A stretch of 64,000 bases of DNA from CBDDBK01 sp965225715 (GTDB lineage: Bacteria; Bacteroidota; Bacteroidia; Cytophagales; Flammeovirgaceae): positions 620,001 through 684,000 of the forward strand of contig CBDDBK010000002.1 of NCBI GenBank assembly GCA_965225715.1. The letters are read 5' to 3'. Both the position numbers and the translations under genes were made by a program. Every line of letters starts with the position of its first letter. Position 1 is the first letter of the stretch. Shown here in pieces: positions 56,320 to 63,779 of the stretch. The notes under the pieces are model-generated. The model searched no databases. It saw nothing but the letters and a program-made list of their open reading frames with translations, and had not been told where the DNA came from.

Positions 56320-57276
56320 TTATTTGTCTTTACGTTTACTGGTATACATTAAAATATCTTTTTCTTTTTTTGTTAGGTTAGCATAACCCGATTTAGATAT
56401 TTTATCAAGAATAGCATCTATTTCTTGCTGATTATAGAAATGATGAGCTCTTTTAGGTTTATAAGACGGTTTAGGTGATGATGTAGAAGTAAAATTAACA
56501 TCTTTTTCAATATCATTTTTTTTATTTTTTATGATTTTGAAGCGCGGTTTTTTTTGAATAGGATATTTAAATTGTTGCAACCATGAGAAAAATTTAAAAA
56601 TCGGACTACCTAAGTCTCGCCCTCTTTGGAGTTCTTTTATAAATATAAAACCCATTAAAGCACCTCCAAGATGGGCTAAATTCCCGCCTGCATTACTTCC
56701 TTTTATAGCGAAAAACGAAATAAGTACATAAAAAAGAGCGATATAACTAATCTTGACAGGTCCCAAAAACAAAAGATAAATTTTATAGCTAGGTCGTAAG
56801 GTTGCTGCACCTACAACTATGGCATAAACCCCAGCAGAAGCACCTAATAATCGAGAGCTTTCACTGTTATAAACAGATACTAAGTTATAAATAAGTAAAT
56901 AAACTAAACCACCTGCAATACCTCCCCATATATAAATAGATAAAAGTTTTTTACCACCTATTAGGTCACTTAAGATTCGTCCAAACCAATAAATAAAAAG
57001 CATATTAAATAGAATATGGAAGAACCCTTGGTGCGTAAAAAAATAAGTTATTAGGGTCCAAGGTCTAATAATAAAATGGTTTAAATCAGCAGGTAATAAA
57101 AAACTTTCATCAAATAAGTAAAACAGTAAACTATTTTCTGTCTGACCTGAAAAAAAACTAAATAATTGGACAATTTGATACAAAATAAAAACAGAAACAT
57201 TGATGGCAATGATACGAAAACCATAATTATCCGATTTTATCCAAGAATTTTTAAAGTCTTGTTTTAAGCTATTCAT
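56320..57276 (-). CDS. Rhomboid-family intramembrane serine protease
   Basis: A 318-residue membrane protease. Six or so helices lie within residues 20-215. The catalytic Ser is in LLGASAGVYA (GxSG type, about 146) and the catalytic His is in NLAHLGGALMGFIF (about 197). The HxxxN-like helix FFHILFNMLFIYW is also intact. The C-terminal ~95 residues form a basic cytoplasmic tail (KKPRFKIIKNKK). It starts 7 bp before the GNAT gene stop, so the pair is co-transcribed. Confidence 0.92.
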   Translation of the reverse strand: MNSLKQDFKNSWIKSDNYGFRIIAINVSVFILYQIVQLFSFFSGQTENSLLFYLFDESFLLPADLNHFIIRPWTLITYFFTHQGFFHILFNMLFIYWFGRILSDLIGGKKLLSIYIWGGIAGGLVYLLIYNLVSVYNSESSRLLGASAGVYAIVVGAATLRPSYKIYLLFLGPVKISYIALFYVLISFFAIKGSNAGGNLAHLGGALMGFIFIKELQRGRDLGSPIFKFFSWLQQFKYPIQKKPRFKIIKNKKNDIEKDVNFTSTSSPKPSYKPKRAHHFYNQQEIDAILDKISKSGYANLTKKEKDILMYTSKRKDK

Positions 57277-57282
57277 AATTAT

Positions 57283-58335
57283 TTAGAGTAAAAAATGTTT
57301 TAAATAGAAATAAACTATAACAAGAGTTTCTTTTTCTTTATCTGTAATTTGTAGTAAACCCATACTCGCTGTTGGAAAAGAGAAGTTTAAGATATAATCT
57401 TTATCTGGCTGTAGTGGTTTAATATTAACAAAGCGATGGTCCGATGTGATGATGTTTTGTTCTACATCAAACTGCTTATTGATACTTTTTAGAATAAAAC
57501 GATTTGTAACTTTAGCTGTCTTTAATTCATCTTTTTTTATTTTAAAAGGAATAGTAACTTTTTCGAGTACAGTTTTTGAAAGCATAGCATTAACATGAAT
57601 GGTGTTAATAGCACTAAAAGGCAAAAACCCCTCTGACAACCATACTTTTTGGGTAATTGTATTTTCTATCTGACTTAAAACTTGAATACTTTCGTAACCT
57701 TTTTCTTTTGCATAACCAATAATATAACGCATAATATCGGTAAAAATATGATGTCGTCTATAATGTGTATTTACACCGTATAAAACACCTTTTACATATT
57801 TATTGTTTTCGAATTTAAAAGTTGCAAAGCCAATATATTCACCTTCTAAACTAACAATAAAACAGTGTTTTTTTGAATCCCCAACAGCATAACTATTGAT
57901 CCAATCTTGGTAGCCAATAAGTACCAATTTATTATTAAAAATTGGATTATTTCTATAATGATTGCTGTGAGTACCAAAACTTTCAGAAACCATTTTATTT
58001 AGTTCTGTATGATGTTCAGGAAGTGCCCGAATAAAATTTAAATTTTCATTACTAAGGGCTTTAGGCTGATGCTCTTTGAGATCTAAATTATATTGAATCA
58101 AGGTATCAGCAACCATGAAAGGCATACTTATTTTGATCAAGCTATCAATACTATATAAATTTTTACTTGGAATACGAATAATAGCTGTATCAACTTGATT
58201 CTTAATTATTTGATCTCTGATACGTTCACCATCTAAAATATTAGCATGCATCCTATAAATTTCCAAACCAAAACGGTGACTATCTATAGGTGAGTATTCT
58301 AAAAACTCTTTATTTTTAATATCTGTTGTTAACAT
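57283..58335 (-). CDS. GNAT-type acetyltransferase with extra terminal domains
   Basis: A 350-residue protein. The central ~150 residues match a GNAT fold: FIVSLEGEYIGFATFKF, VLYGVNTHYRRHHIFTDIMRYIIGYAKEKG (motif A, with a weak Q/RxxGxG-like loop) and VWLSEGFLPFSA. The N-terminal ~95 residues (IDSHRFGLEIYRM, TAIIRIPSKN) resemble dTDP-fucosamine acetyltransferase-type starts. The C-terminal ~120 residues look like an extra beta-rich domain. It may modify a nucleotide sugar or amino sugar (inference). It is co-transcribed with the rhomboid gene, 6 bp apart. Confidence 0.7.
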   Translation of the reverse strand: MLTTDIKNKEFLEYSPIDSHRFGLEIYRMHANILDGERIRDQIIKNQVDTAIIRIPSKNLYSIDSLIKISMPFMVADTLIQYNLDLKEHQPKALSNENLNFIRALPEHHTELNKMVSESFGTHSNHYRNNPIFNNKLVLIGYQDWINSYAVGDSKKHCFIVSLEGEYIGFATFKFENNKYVKGVLYGVNTHYRRHHIFTDIMRYIIGYAKEKGYESIQVLSQIENTITQKVWLSEGFLPFSAINTIHVNAMLSKTVLEKVTIPFKIKKDELKTAKVTNRFILKSINKQFDVEQNIITSDHRFVNIKPLQPDKDYILNFSFPTASMGLLQITDKEKETLVIVYFYLKHFLL

Positions 58336-58465
58336 ATAAAACCTTGTTTTATAAATTTTTAAACTATATTAGATATAGTAAAATAGGACTATTTTTATAT
58401 CTAATTTTCATCTAATATTTTTACTGATTCTTCTTTTTCAATTTACAGATTATTTACTGAACAAG

Positions 58466-58558
58466 TATAGCAAAGCTATTTTATTTTTCGAAACGTTAAG
58501 TTTCAATACCAATAGGTTAGAATCCCAAAAACTCTCTTTTTCAAGCAATCTGAGTATA
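58466..58558 (-). repeat. TATACTC-type variant element (full copy)
   Basis: On the minus strand it starts TATACTCAGATTGCTTGAA, carries the GAAACnnnnCGTTTCG hairpin motif and ends TAGCTTTGCTATA; 93 bp. It matches the copy at 36876. Confidence 0.65.
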
Positions 58559-58563
58559 ATAGC

Positions 58564-58657
58564 TATAGCCATCTTAAATAGAAAAGGAATTTTATAGCTA
58601 ACTAAGTTATTGACAATGAGAAAATATCCTCTCTTTATATTTAATAGCAAGGCTATA
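58564..58657 (+). repeat. TATAGCC-type element (full copy) 5 bp after ssb
   Basis: A 94-bp copy with perfect 7-bp terminal repeats (TATAGCC/GGCTATA), the core GAAAAGGAATTTTATAG and the right end AATAGCAAGGCTATA. It lies 5 bp from the ssb stop. Confidence 0.7.
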
Positions 58658-58662
58658 GTAGT

Positions 58663-59175
58663 TTAAAAAGGCAAATCGTCGTCAGGATTTGAAGAAGTAT
58701 TTTCAGATTCAGAAGCTGCTGATTGAGAATCTGATTTTCTAGCGTTAGAATCTATATTTCCTGTTTGGGACGAAGGGTTTCCATCACCATATGCCGGTTC
58801 TGAAGGTGGAGGTGGTACTCCATAACTACCGCTACCAGAACCACTGCGACCACCTAACATAATCATATTCCAACCACGAACTTCTGAAAAATTTTTAGTT
58901 ATACCATCTTGTTCGTAAGAACGATAAGTCATTTTACCTTCTATATATACAGGACTTCCTTTCTTTAAATATTTTTCGGCTACATCTGTTAAACCACCCC
59001 AAAGAACAACATTATGCCACTGCGTTTCGTCGGTCTTTTCATTTGTATTTTTATTGAAGTAAGTCTCAGTAGTGGCTAAGGTAAACCTTGCATAAGCCAC
59101 ACCACTTTCTAAATGACGCACTTCAGGATCTTTACCCAAATGACCTATTAGTATAATTTTATTAACACCTCTCAT
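58663..59175 (-). CDS. ssb: Single-stranded DNA-binding protein
   Basis: It coats single-stranded DNA in replication, repair and recombination. The 170-residue protein has an OB-fold N-terminus (MRGVNKIILIGHLGKDPEVR, AYARFTLATTETY, WHNVVLWG, YIEGKMTYRSYEQDG) and a Gly/Ser-rich linker. The conserved acidic tip DDDLPF at the extreme C-terminus recruits partner proteins. The N-terminus MRGVNK is normal for Bacteroidota. Downstream lies a 94-bp repeat element. Confidence 0.96.
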   Translation of the reverse strand: MRGVNKIILIGHLGKDPEVRHLESGVAYARFTLATTETYFNKNTNEKTDETQWHNVVLWGGLTDVAEKYLKKGSPVYIEGKMTYRSYEQDGITKNFSEVRGWNMIMLGGRSGSGSGSYGVPPPPSEPAYGDGNPSSQTGNIDSNARKSDSQSAASESENTSSNPDDDLPF

Positions 59176-59316
59176 AATTAAGCAACTTTAAATGATTCAA
59201 ATAATAATGAATTTGTAAATTAGTCTTAATACAAAAAAACAAGTTTTAAATTTTAATATCAACTAATATTATGTATTTTTCTTGATAAATTTACGTAACC
59301 TTAATTTTTAACTTTA

Positions 59317-60468
59317 ATGTTAACAAAAATATCAACCCTTGCCTTTCATTTTTACTTTTATCTTTTTTACTTTTATCTTTTTTTATTTTTAGGTATCTCT
59401 TGTACCCTAAAAACAGAAACTGAAAATACGAATGTCATAAAAGTTTCGGGTAAAATAATTAATCCTAAAGATAACAGCTTTGTTTTTATATATCTACTAA
59501 ATGGTAGTCAACAAGAACAAGTTGTCAAAATAATGCCGGATACAGAAGGTTATTTTGAAACAAATCTACAAGTAAGCATGCCTACTTTTTTCAAAATTAA
59601 TTTTTATAATAATCAAGAAAATGTATTTATTGCTTTTGACAAAGATATCGAAATAGAAGCTGATGGTAATCAACATAATGGTTTTTTTGAAATTAAAAAT
59701 TCGGTTGAAAATAAACGTCTTGCTGACTGGAATAAGTTAAGTTTTCAATTAAGTGTTGAAGAATATCGACTTTTATCACTTGATAATTCAAATAGTCAAG
59801 ATTTTGAAAATGGAAATTTGAATGAAGAAACCTTTGATTTTTTATCCAGAAAAGAAGATTTAGTGATTCGTTTTATCGATAGTGCTTTGGAAAATAAATC
59901 CATAGTTAGTCTTTTGGCTATTAGTCTTCTAGATATAAATGATTATTTATCTGTTTATGAAAAAGTATTATTTACTTTAGGTGAGCACTATCCCGATATG
60001 CCCGCTCTAAAAACTTTATCAAAACGTATTAATGCCATAAAAGAATTAGCTATAGGACGCATACCTCCTAATATCCAACTTCTTAATCCAGAAAATAAAT
60101 CGATTAATTTATATCAATTAAAAAATAAATATGTGTTGATAGATTTTTGGGCTTCATGGTGTATACCTTGTCGCCAACAAAATCCAGATTTATTAGCTTT
60201 ATATGAACTTTTTAAAAGTCAAGATTTTGAAATTTTTGGGGTTTCTCTCGACGATAATAAACAAGCATGGTTAAAAGCTATCAAAAAAGATAAATTACCA
60301 TGGCTACAAGGTTCTGATTTAAAAGGATGGCAATCTGAATTAGCAGAAACTTATCAAATTAGTTTTATTCCTAATAATTTATTACTCAACAAAAAAGGAG
60401 AGATTATAGCTAAAAATATAAGTATAAATGAATTAAAATTAACTTTAACGGATATCTTTTTAAATTAA
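59317..60468 (+). CDS. Thioredoxin-like lipoprotein (TlpA/DUF4369 type)
   Basis: A 383-residue exported lipoprotein. The signal region ends LGISCTLKT, with Cys30 as the likely lipid site. A DUF4369-like beta-sandwich follows (KVSGKIINPKDNSFVFIYLL, about 41-130). The C-terminal thioredoxin domain (about 255-383) carries the redox motif ASWCIPCRQQNPDLL (WCxxC), with FEIFGVSLDDNKQAW and a cis-Pro region SFIPNNLLL. It may reduce disulphides of c-type cytochromes or other envelope proteins. The 3' neighbour is a Xer recombinase, 9 bp away. Confidence 0.9.
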   Translation: MLTKISTLAFHFYFYLFYFYLFLFLGISCTLKTETENTNVIKVSGKIINPKDNSFVFIYLLNGSQQEQVVKIMPDTEGYFETNLQVSMPTFFKINFYNNQENVFIAFDKDIEIEADGNQHNGFFEIKNSVENKRLADWNKLSFQLSVEEYRLLSLDNSNSQDFENGNLNEETFDFLSRKEDLVIRFIDSALENKSIVSLLAISLLDINDYLSVYEKVLFTLGEHYPDMPALKTLSKRINAIKELAIGRIPPNIQLLNPENKSINLYQLKNKYVLIDFWASWCIPCRQQNPDLLALYELFKSQDFEIFGVSLDDNKQAWLKAIKKDKLPWLQGSDLKGWQSELAETYQISFIPNNLLLNKKGEIIAKNISINELKLTLTDIFLN

Positions 60469-60477
60469 CTTTCACCT

Positions 60478-61386
60478 GTGGATATAGTAAACGCTTTAGA
60501 ACATTTTTTTAAATATTTACAAATAGAAAAACAATATAGCATTCATACGCTTAAAGCTTACAGACAAGATTTGGAGCATTATTTTGTTTTTTTTACAAAA
60601 AGAAAAAAAGAAGAATGGTCTAAAATTTATATTCATGAAATAAAACTACAAGATTTAAAATTGTGGCTCGTAAATTTAAAAAAACAAAAGTATAAACACA
60701 CGACTTTAAATCGAAAAATTGCAACCTTAAGGGCTTTCTTCAATTTTCTAACTTCCAAACATATACACTCTGAAAACCCAAGCCAAAAGCTTCAAGTTTT
60801 TAAAACAGACCAAGGTCTTTCAGAATACATTAGTCAAGAAGCCCTTCTTAAATGTATCGCAAAATTAGAAATAGCAGCTGACTTTGAATCTTTAAGAAAT
60901 CAGTTAATTCTAGAAATATTATATGGCACAGGTATTCGTAGCCAAGAACTTATTAATTTAAAAATTAAAGATTTAGATTTAAATAGAAGTCTCATACAAA
61001 TTCAAGGTAAAGGAAAAAAAATGCGACTTATTCCTATATATAATCGTCTTAAAAGATTGATTACCACCTATTTAGATTATTGTAAAAATATGTCTAAAGA
61101 AGATTATTTATTAATTACAAAAAAAGGAAAACCTTTGTACAGAATGTTAGTTAATAGAGTCTTAAATAAACTTTTATACGAAGTCAATGTGGAACAAAAA
61201 AGTGCTCATACTCTACGCCATACTTTTGCAACTCATTTACTCAATAATCATGCAGAATTAAATTATATTAAAGAATTATTAGGGCATGAGAGTTTGGCAG
61301 CCACCCAAATATACACCCATAATGATATTTCCAATATGAAAAAAGCCATTCAAAATAATTTAGAAAACTTTAAAAATAAGGTTTAA
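60478..61386 (+). CDS. xerD: Site-specific tyrosine recombinase XerC/XerD-like
   Basis: A 302-residue recombinase resolving chromosome dimers at dif. It starts at GTG. The SAM-like N-terminal core DNA-binding domain is about residues 5-95. Catalytic residues are Arg in GTGIRSQEL (about 152), Lys in GKGKKMRLIP, His244-Arg247 in HTLRHTF, His270 in LLGHESLA and Tyr279 in QIYTH. All are intact. It cannot be told from the sequence whether it is XerC or XerD. The stop codon overlaps by one base the target duplication of a 155-bp mobile element. Confidence 0.93.
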   Translation: MDIVNALEHFFKYLQIEKQYSIHTLKAYRQDLEHYFVFFTKRKKEEWSKIYIHEIKLQDLKLWLVNLKKQKYKHTTLNRKIATLRAFFNFLTSKHIHSENPSQKLQVFKTDQGLSEYISQEALLKCIAKLEIAADFESLRNQLILEILYGTGIRSQELINLKIKDLDLNRSLIQIQGKGKKMRLIPIYNRLKRLITTYLDYCKNMSKEDYLLITKKGKPLYRMLVNRVLNKLLYEVNVEQKSAHTLRHTFATHLLNNHAELNYIKELLGHESLAATQIYTHNDISNMKKAIQNNLENFKNKV

Positions 61387-61391
61387 CTTTT

Positions 61392-61546
61392 CAATACTTC
61401 GGTAAATTTTCAAATTTTTAGAGCTTTATGACCCTAAAAAACCATAAAACACTTATAATCAAATCTTTATAAATTGAAAGGGTTAAAATACAAATTGTTG
61501 ATTATCAATAATTTATATAAAATTATAATTTTTTACCGAAGTATTA
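61392..61546 (-). mobile_element. 155-bp non-autonomous element with TIRs and 6-bp target duplication
   Basis: The ends are caatacttcggtaaa and tttaccgaagtatta, a terminal inverted repeat of 14 out of 15. The flanks are actttt on both sides (61386-61391 and 61547-61552). It has no ORF. It is the inverted-orientation twin of 63573-63727, which is exactly the same length. Confidence 0.82.
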
Positions 61547-61570
61547 ACTTTTAATTCTTCTGTTTTTTTC

Positions 61571-61596
61571 TTAAGTATAGGACAAAACTTTTCATA
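61571..61596. repeat. Short dispersed motif (tataggacaaaactttt)
   Basis: cttaagtataggacaaaact resembles ctaaatataggacaaaattt at 14711 and ctaagtacaggacaaaagtt at 49334. Three copies of a ~25-bp motif; function unknown. Confidence 0.4.
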
Positions 61597-61608
61597 AAAC
61601 AATCATTT

Positions 61609-61673
61609 TATAGTCATGTCAATTGAAAAAAGGATTTTTAGAGGGTTTAAAACTCATTAATAATAAAAATAAA
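61609..61673 (+). repeat. TATAGTC-type element, left part, interrupted by another element
   Basis: TATAGTCATGTCAATTGAA, then AAAAGGATTTTTAGAGG and actcatta match the family. At 61674 the TAGACTCTATGT element begins, and no right half of this copy is seen after it. Confidence 0.55.
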
Positions 61674-61779
61674 TAGACTCTATGTACTAATTTTTTTGTA
61701 CGGGATAAAAAATACGAAAACATAAATTATTAAAAATTAAATATTTAAAAATATATAAAATTTTACAACATAGAGTCTA
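61674..61779 (+). mobile_element. TAGACTCTATGT-type non-autonomous element (best copy)
   Basis: 106 bp with perfect 12-bp terminal inverted repeats, TAGACTCTATGT and ACATAGAGTCTA. The outer TA may be the duplicated target dinucleotide. No ORF. Confidence 0.72.
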
Positions 61780-61780
61780 A

Positions 61781-61973
61781 GAAACTGTTTAAGTTTTTTT
61801 AACTTGTTTATAATAAGCAAATTATAAAATTTAAGTTTTTCTGAAAATTCTTTGAATTTGATCTAAAATCTCGTTTTAGCCATAATAATGACTTGTAAAA
61901 GCTAGTTATTGAATAAAATTTGGCAGTTTTTCTGAAAATTTGATCATACTCATTTTTAAATTTAAACAGTTTC
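61781..61973. mobile_element. 193-bp inverted-repeat element with TAA flanks
   Basis: The ends GAAACTGTTTAA and TTAAACAGTTTC are a perfect 12-bp inverted repeat. TAA lies on both outer sides (61778-61780 and 61974-61976). A 3-bp TAA-like duplication is known for some IS5-family groups. It abuts the TAGACTC element. Confidence 0.68.
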
Positions 61974-62138
61974 TAATATTTCTGAGATAATAATAGCATT
62001 ACTATAAGATTATAAATTTGGTTATCAAAGAAATAAATCATCAAAGTAGTTGTTTAATCATGCATTGTTCTTTTCAGCTTATTTCTTGAATAGTTATCCT
62101 CCATTTTTTTCAATGATAAATTGCTTTTGCCAAAAATG

Positions 62139-63134
62139 TTAACCCTTTCTCCCCAATTGTATAATTTCTTGGACTCGTTTTTCAGAAATAGTAAGTGATT
62201 TTGAGATAATATCTATTGAAATTCCATTCTTATAAAGTCCGAATACAGCTTCTATTTCTTTTTTTTCTCTGCCTATTTCTATACCTTCGGCTTTGCCTTC
62301 GGCTTTGCCTTCGGCTTTGCCTTCGGCTTTGCCTTCGGCTTTGCCTTCGGCTCTGCCTTCGGCTCTGCCTTCGGCTCTGCCTTCGGCTTTGCCTTCGGCT
62401 CTGCCTTCGGCTTTTTCTTTCTTTAAACTTCTACGCTTATAAGCTACAATACCCCTCTCCCGACTAACCCCATCCCAGTATTTATCGTAGGCTTCTAACT
62501 CTGCCTCACTGAAACTGGACTCTTCTAAAATATCCAAAGCCTTACGCGTGTGCTCATCTTCAATTAAAGCAAGAGGTATATCTTGAGTGCCGTCTTTGAT
62601 CTCTGTCAAAAATCTAAGCCATAAAATATGCATCTTTTTCTCAGAAATACTCTGAGCTTTAAAATTAGGCAACTCTATAAATATCATCTCTATACCTTCA
62701 ATTTTCTCTTCGGGTTTATCCACTCTTAGGGTAGCATAATGATGATAATAATCCTTGGATCTGCTAAAGGTATCAGCAATTAAGCTTAAAGTATAAACAG
62801 GCATCAGTGTTTCATAAAGTTGTCCTCTTTTTATTTGTCTGGAATAAGCTTTGGTCGTATTATACAAAACCCGGTGTTTAAAATCTGATGTCCATTCATT
62901 TTGCATTTCTACAATAAATTGGCGTTTGTGATTGTCAGTGCATTTCACATCAACTATAGAATTCTTGGCAGTTGGCTGGCTGGGCACCTGCTCAGGCGAA
63001 AGATAACTAATACTTTTGATGAACTGGCCTTCTTGAAAAGGTAATAAGGCATTTAAAAAACTGATTAATAAATCCTTATGTTCACCAAATATTTTTTTAA
63101 AGGTTAAATCATTCTTGGGATCTAAATATTTCAT
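62139..63134 (-). CDS. Rpn-type PD-(D/E)XK nuclease (recombination-promoting nuclease / putative transposase) with AEGK repeats
   Basis: A 331-residue protein of the Rpn/PF12784 family. The N-terminal KYLDPKNDLTFKKIFGEHKDLL is the family signature. The nuclease core has Asp in NSIVDVKC (about 66) and Glu-x-Gln in FIVEMQNEW (about 79). Members cut DNA and promote RecA-independent recombination. Residues about 240-290 hold 11 tandem AEG(K/R) units, coded by exact 12-bp repeats at 62284-62414, which make a charged flexible linker. The C-terminal part (ISEKRVQEIIQLGRKG) is a helix-turn-helix-like end. It sits between two clusters of small mobile elements. Confidence 0.88.
   Translation of the reverse strand: MKYLDPKNDLTFKKIFGEHKDLLISFLNALLPFQEGQFIKSISYLSPEQVPSQPTAKNSIVDVKCTDNHKRQFIVEMQNEWTSDFKHRVLYNTTKAYSRQIKRGQLYETLMPVYTLSLIADTFSRSKDYYHHYATLRVDKPEEKIEGIEMIFIELPNFKAQSISEKKMHILWLRFLTEIKDGTQDIPLALIEDEHTRKALDILEESSFSEAELEAYDKYWDGVSRERGIVAYKRRSLKKEKAEGRAEGKAEGRAEGRAEGRAEGKAEGKAEGKAEGKAEGKAEGIEIGREKKEIEAVFGLYKNGISIDIISKSLTISEKRVQEIIQLGRKG
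62284..62414. repeat. Eleven 12-bp tandem repeats inside the Rpn gene
   Basis: Units of ccttcggctttg or ccttcggctctg start at 62284 and recur every 12 bp to 62404. They change copy number without shifting the frame. Confidence 0.9.
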
Positions 63135-63318
63135 TGGACAAGTTGATTAATGTTCAAAGGATAATTTAAACTATCTCAATTTTAGAAATCTATACTAAGC
63201 AATTTTTTTAAATGAATACTAAACTCTATGTACTACTTTTAGAATTTTCTTATAATAAAAACAACTTAAGAGTTAACTTATTGATAATAGAAAGTTTATA
63301 AAATAAAACTTAAAGGTT

Positions 63319-63361
63319 ATATGTGATTTTTTAAATTAAAAATATATTAAAAATCACATAT
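63319..63361. repeat. Perfect 13-bp inverted repeat hairpin
   Basis: atatgtgattttt and aaaaatcacatat pair across a 17-nt AT-rich loop. No gene ends nearby (the Rpn gene starts at 63134), so termination is unlikely. It may be a relic end of an element. Confidence 0.4.
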
Positions 63362-63379
63362 TTATAGTCTTTATAAGAA

Positions 63380-63482
63380 AAACTCTATGTATTATTTTTC
63401 TTACAGAAGATAAAAATCTTAAAATATAAATTATTGAAAATCAAATCTTGTTAAAAAACTTTACAACAATATAAACTCTATT
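63380..63482 (+). repeat. TAGACTCTATGT-type element (decayed copy)
   Basis: aaactctatgtattatttttc, then gataaaaatcttaaaatata and ttattgaaaatcaaatc, ending acaatataaactcta. The centre is nearly identical to the copy at 7644. The first bases of the TIR are decayed. Confidence 0.55.
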
Positions 63483-63572
63483 TAAAAAAGAAATTTTATA
63501 TTTTTCTATCGTGTGAAATAATATTTTAATTAAATAGACAAATGAAAAGATTAATATTTGGTATTGAAGTAA

Positions 63573-63727
63573 CAATACTTCAGTAAAAAATTATAATTTT
63601 ATATAAATTATTGATAATCAATAATTTATATTTTAACCCTTTCAATTTATAAAGATTTGATTATAAGTATTTTATGATTTTTTAAGATCATAAAATTCTA
63701 AAAATTTGAAAATTTACCGAAGTATTG
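63573..63727 (+). mobile_element. 155-bp non-autonomous element with perfect 6-bp target duplication
   Basis: caatacttcagtaaa at the left and tttaccgaagtattg at the right form a 14/15 terminal inverted repeat. AAGTAA flanks it on both sides (63567-63572, 63728-63733). The interior is the reverse complement of the copy at 61392, and both are 155 bp. It lies 52 bp upstream of a secreted-protein gene. Confidence 0.85.
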
Positions 63728-63779
63728 AAGTAATAAAGTTGTACCTTAATTAAAAATATATTAAACAAATTAGTATTAA

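Larger units (their letters stand above)
58336..58662. other. Intergenic region holding two head-to-head repeat elements
   Basis: 327 bp between the GNAT and ssb genes. It is mostly two elements, 58466-58558 and 58564-58657, in opposite orientation. There is no gene. Confidence 0.6.
61387..62138. other. 752-bp intergenic cluster of mobile-element relics
   Basis: Four different non-coding elements are packed here: 61392-61546, 61609-61673, 61674-61779 and 61781-61973. The remaining ~165 bp before the Rpn gene shows no gene. Confidence 0.65.
63135..63779. other. 645-bp intergenic region with mobile elements
   Basis: It holds the left fragment of a TAGACTCTATGT element (63221-63245), a hairpin (63319-63361), a decayed full copy (63380-63482) and the second 155-bp element (63573-63727). 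No gene. Confidence 0.6.

Noticed and set aside
62216..62467. Leu/Cys/Arg-rich plus-strand frame (RLCLRLCL) opposite the Rpn gene
   Set aside because: It is the antisense reading of the 12-bp AEG(K/R) repeats and has no start context or family match.
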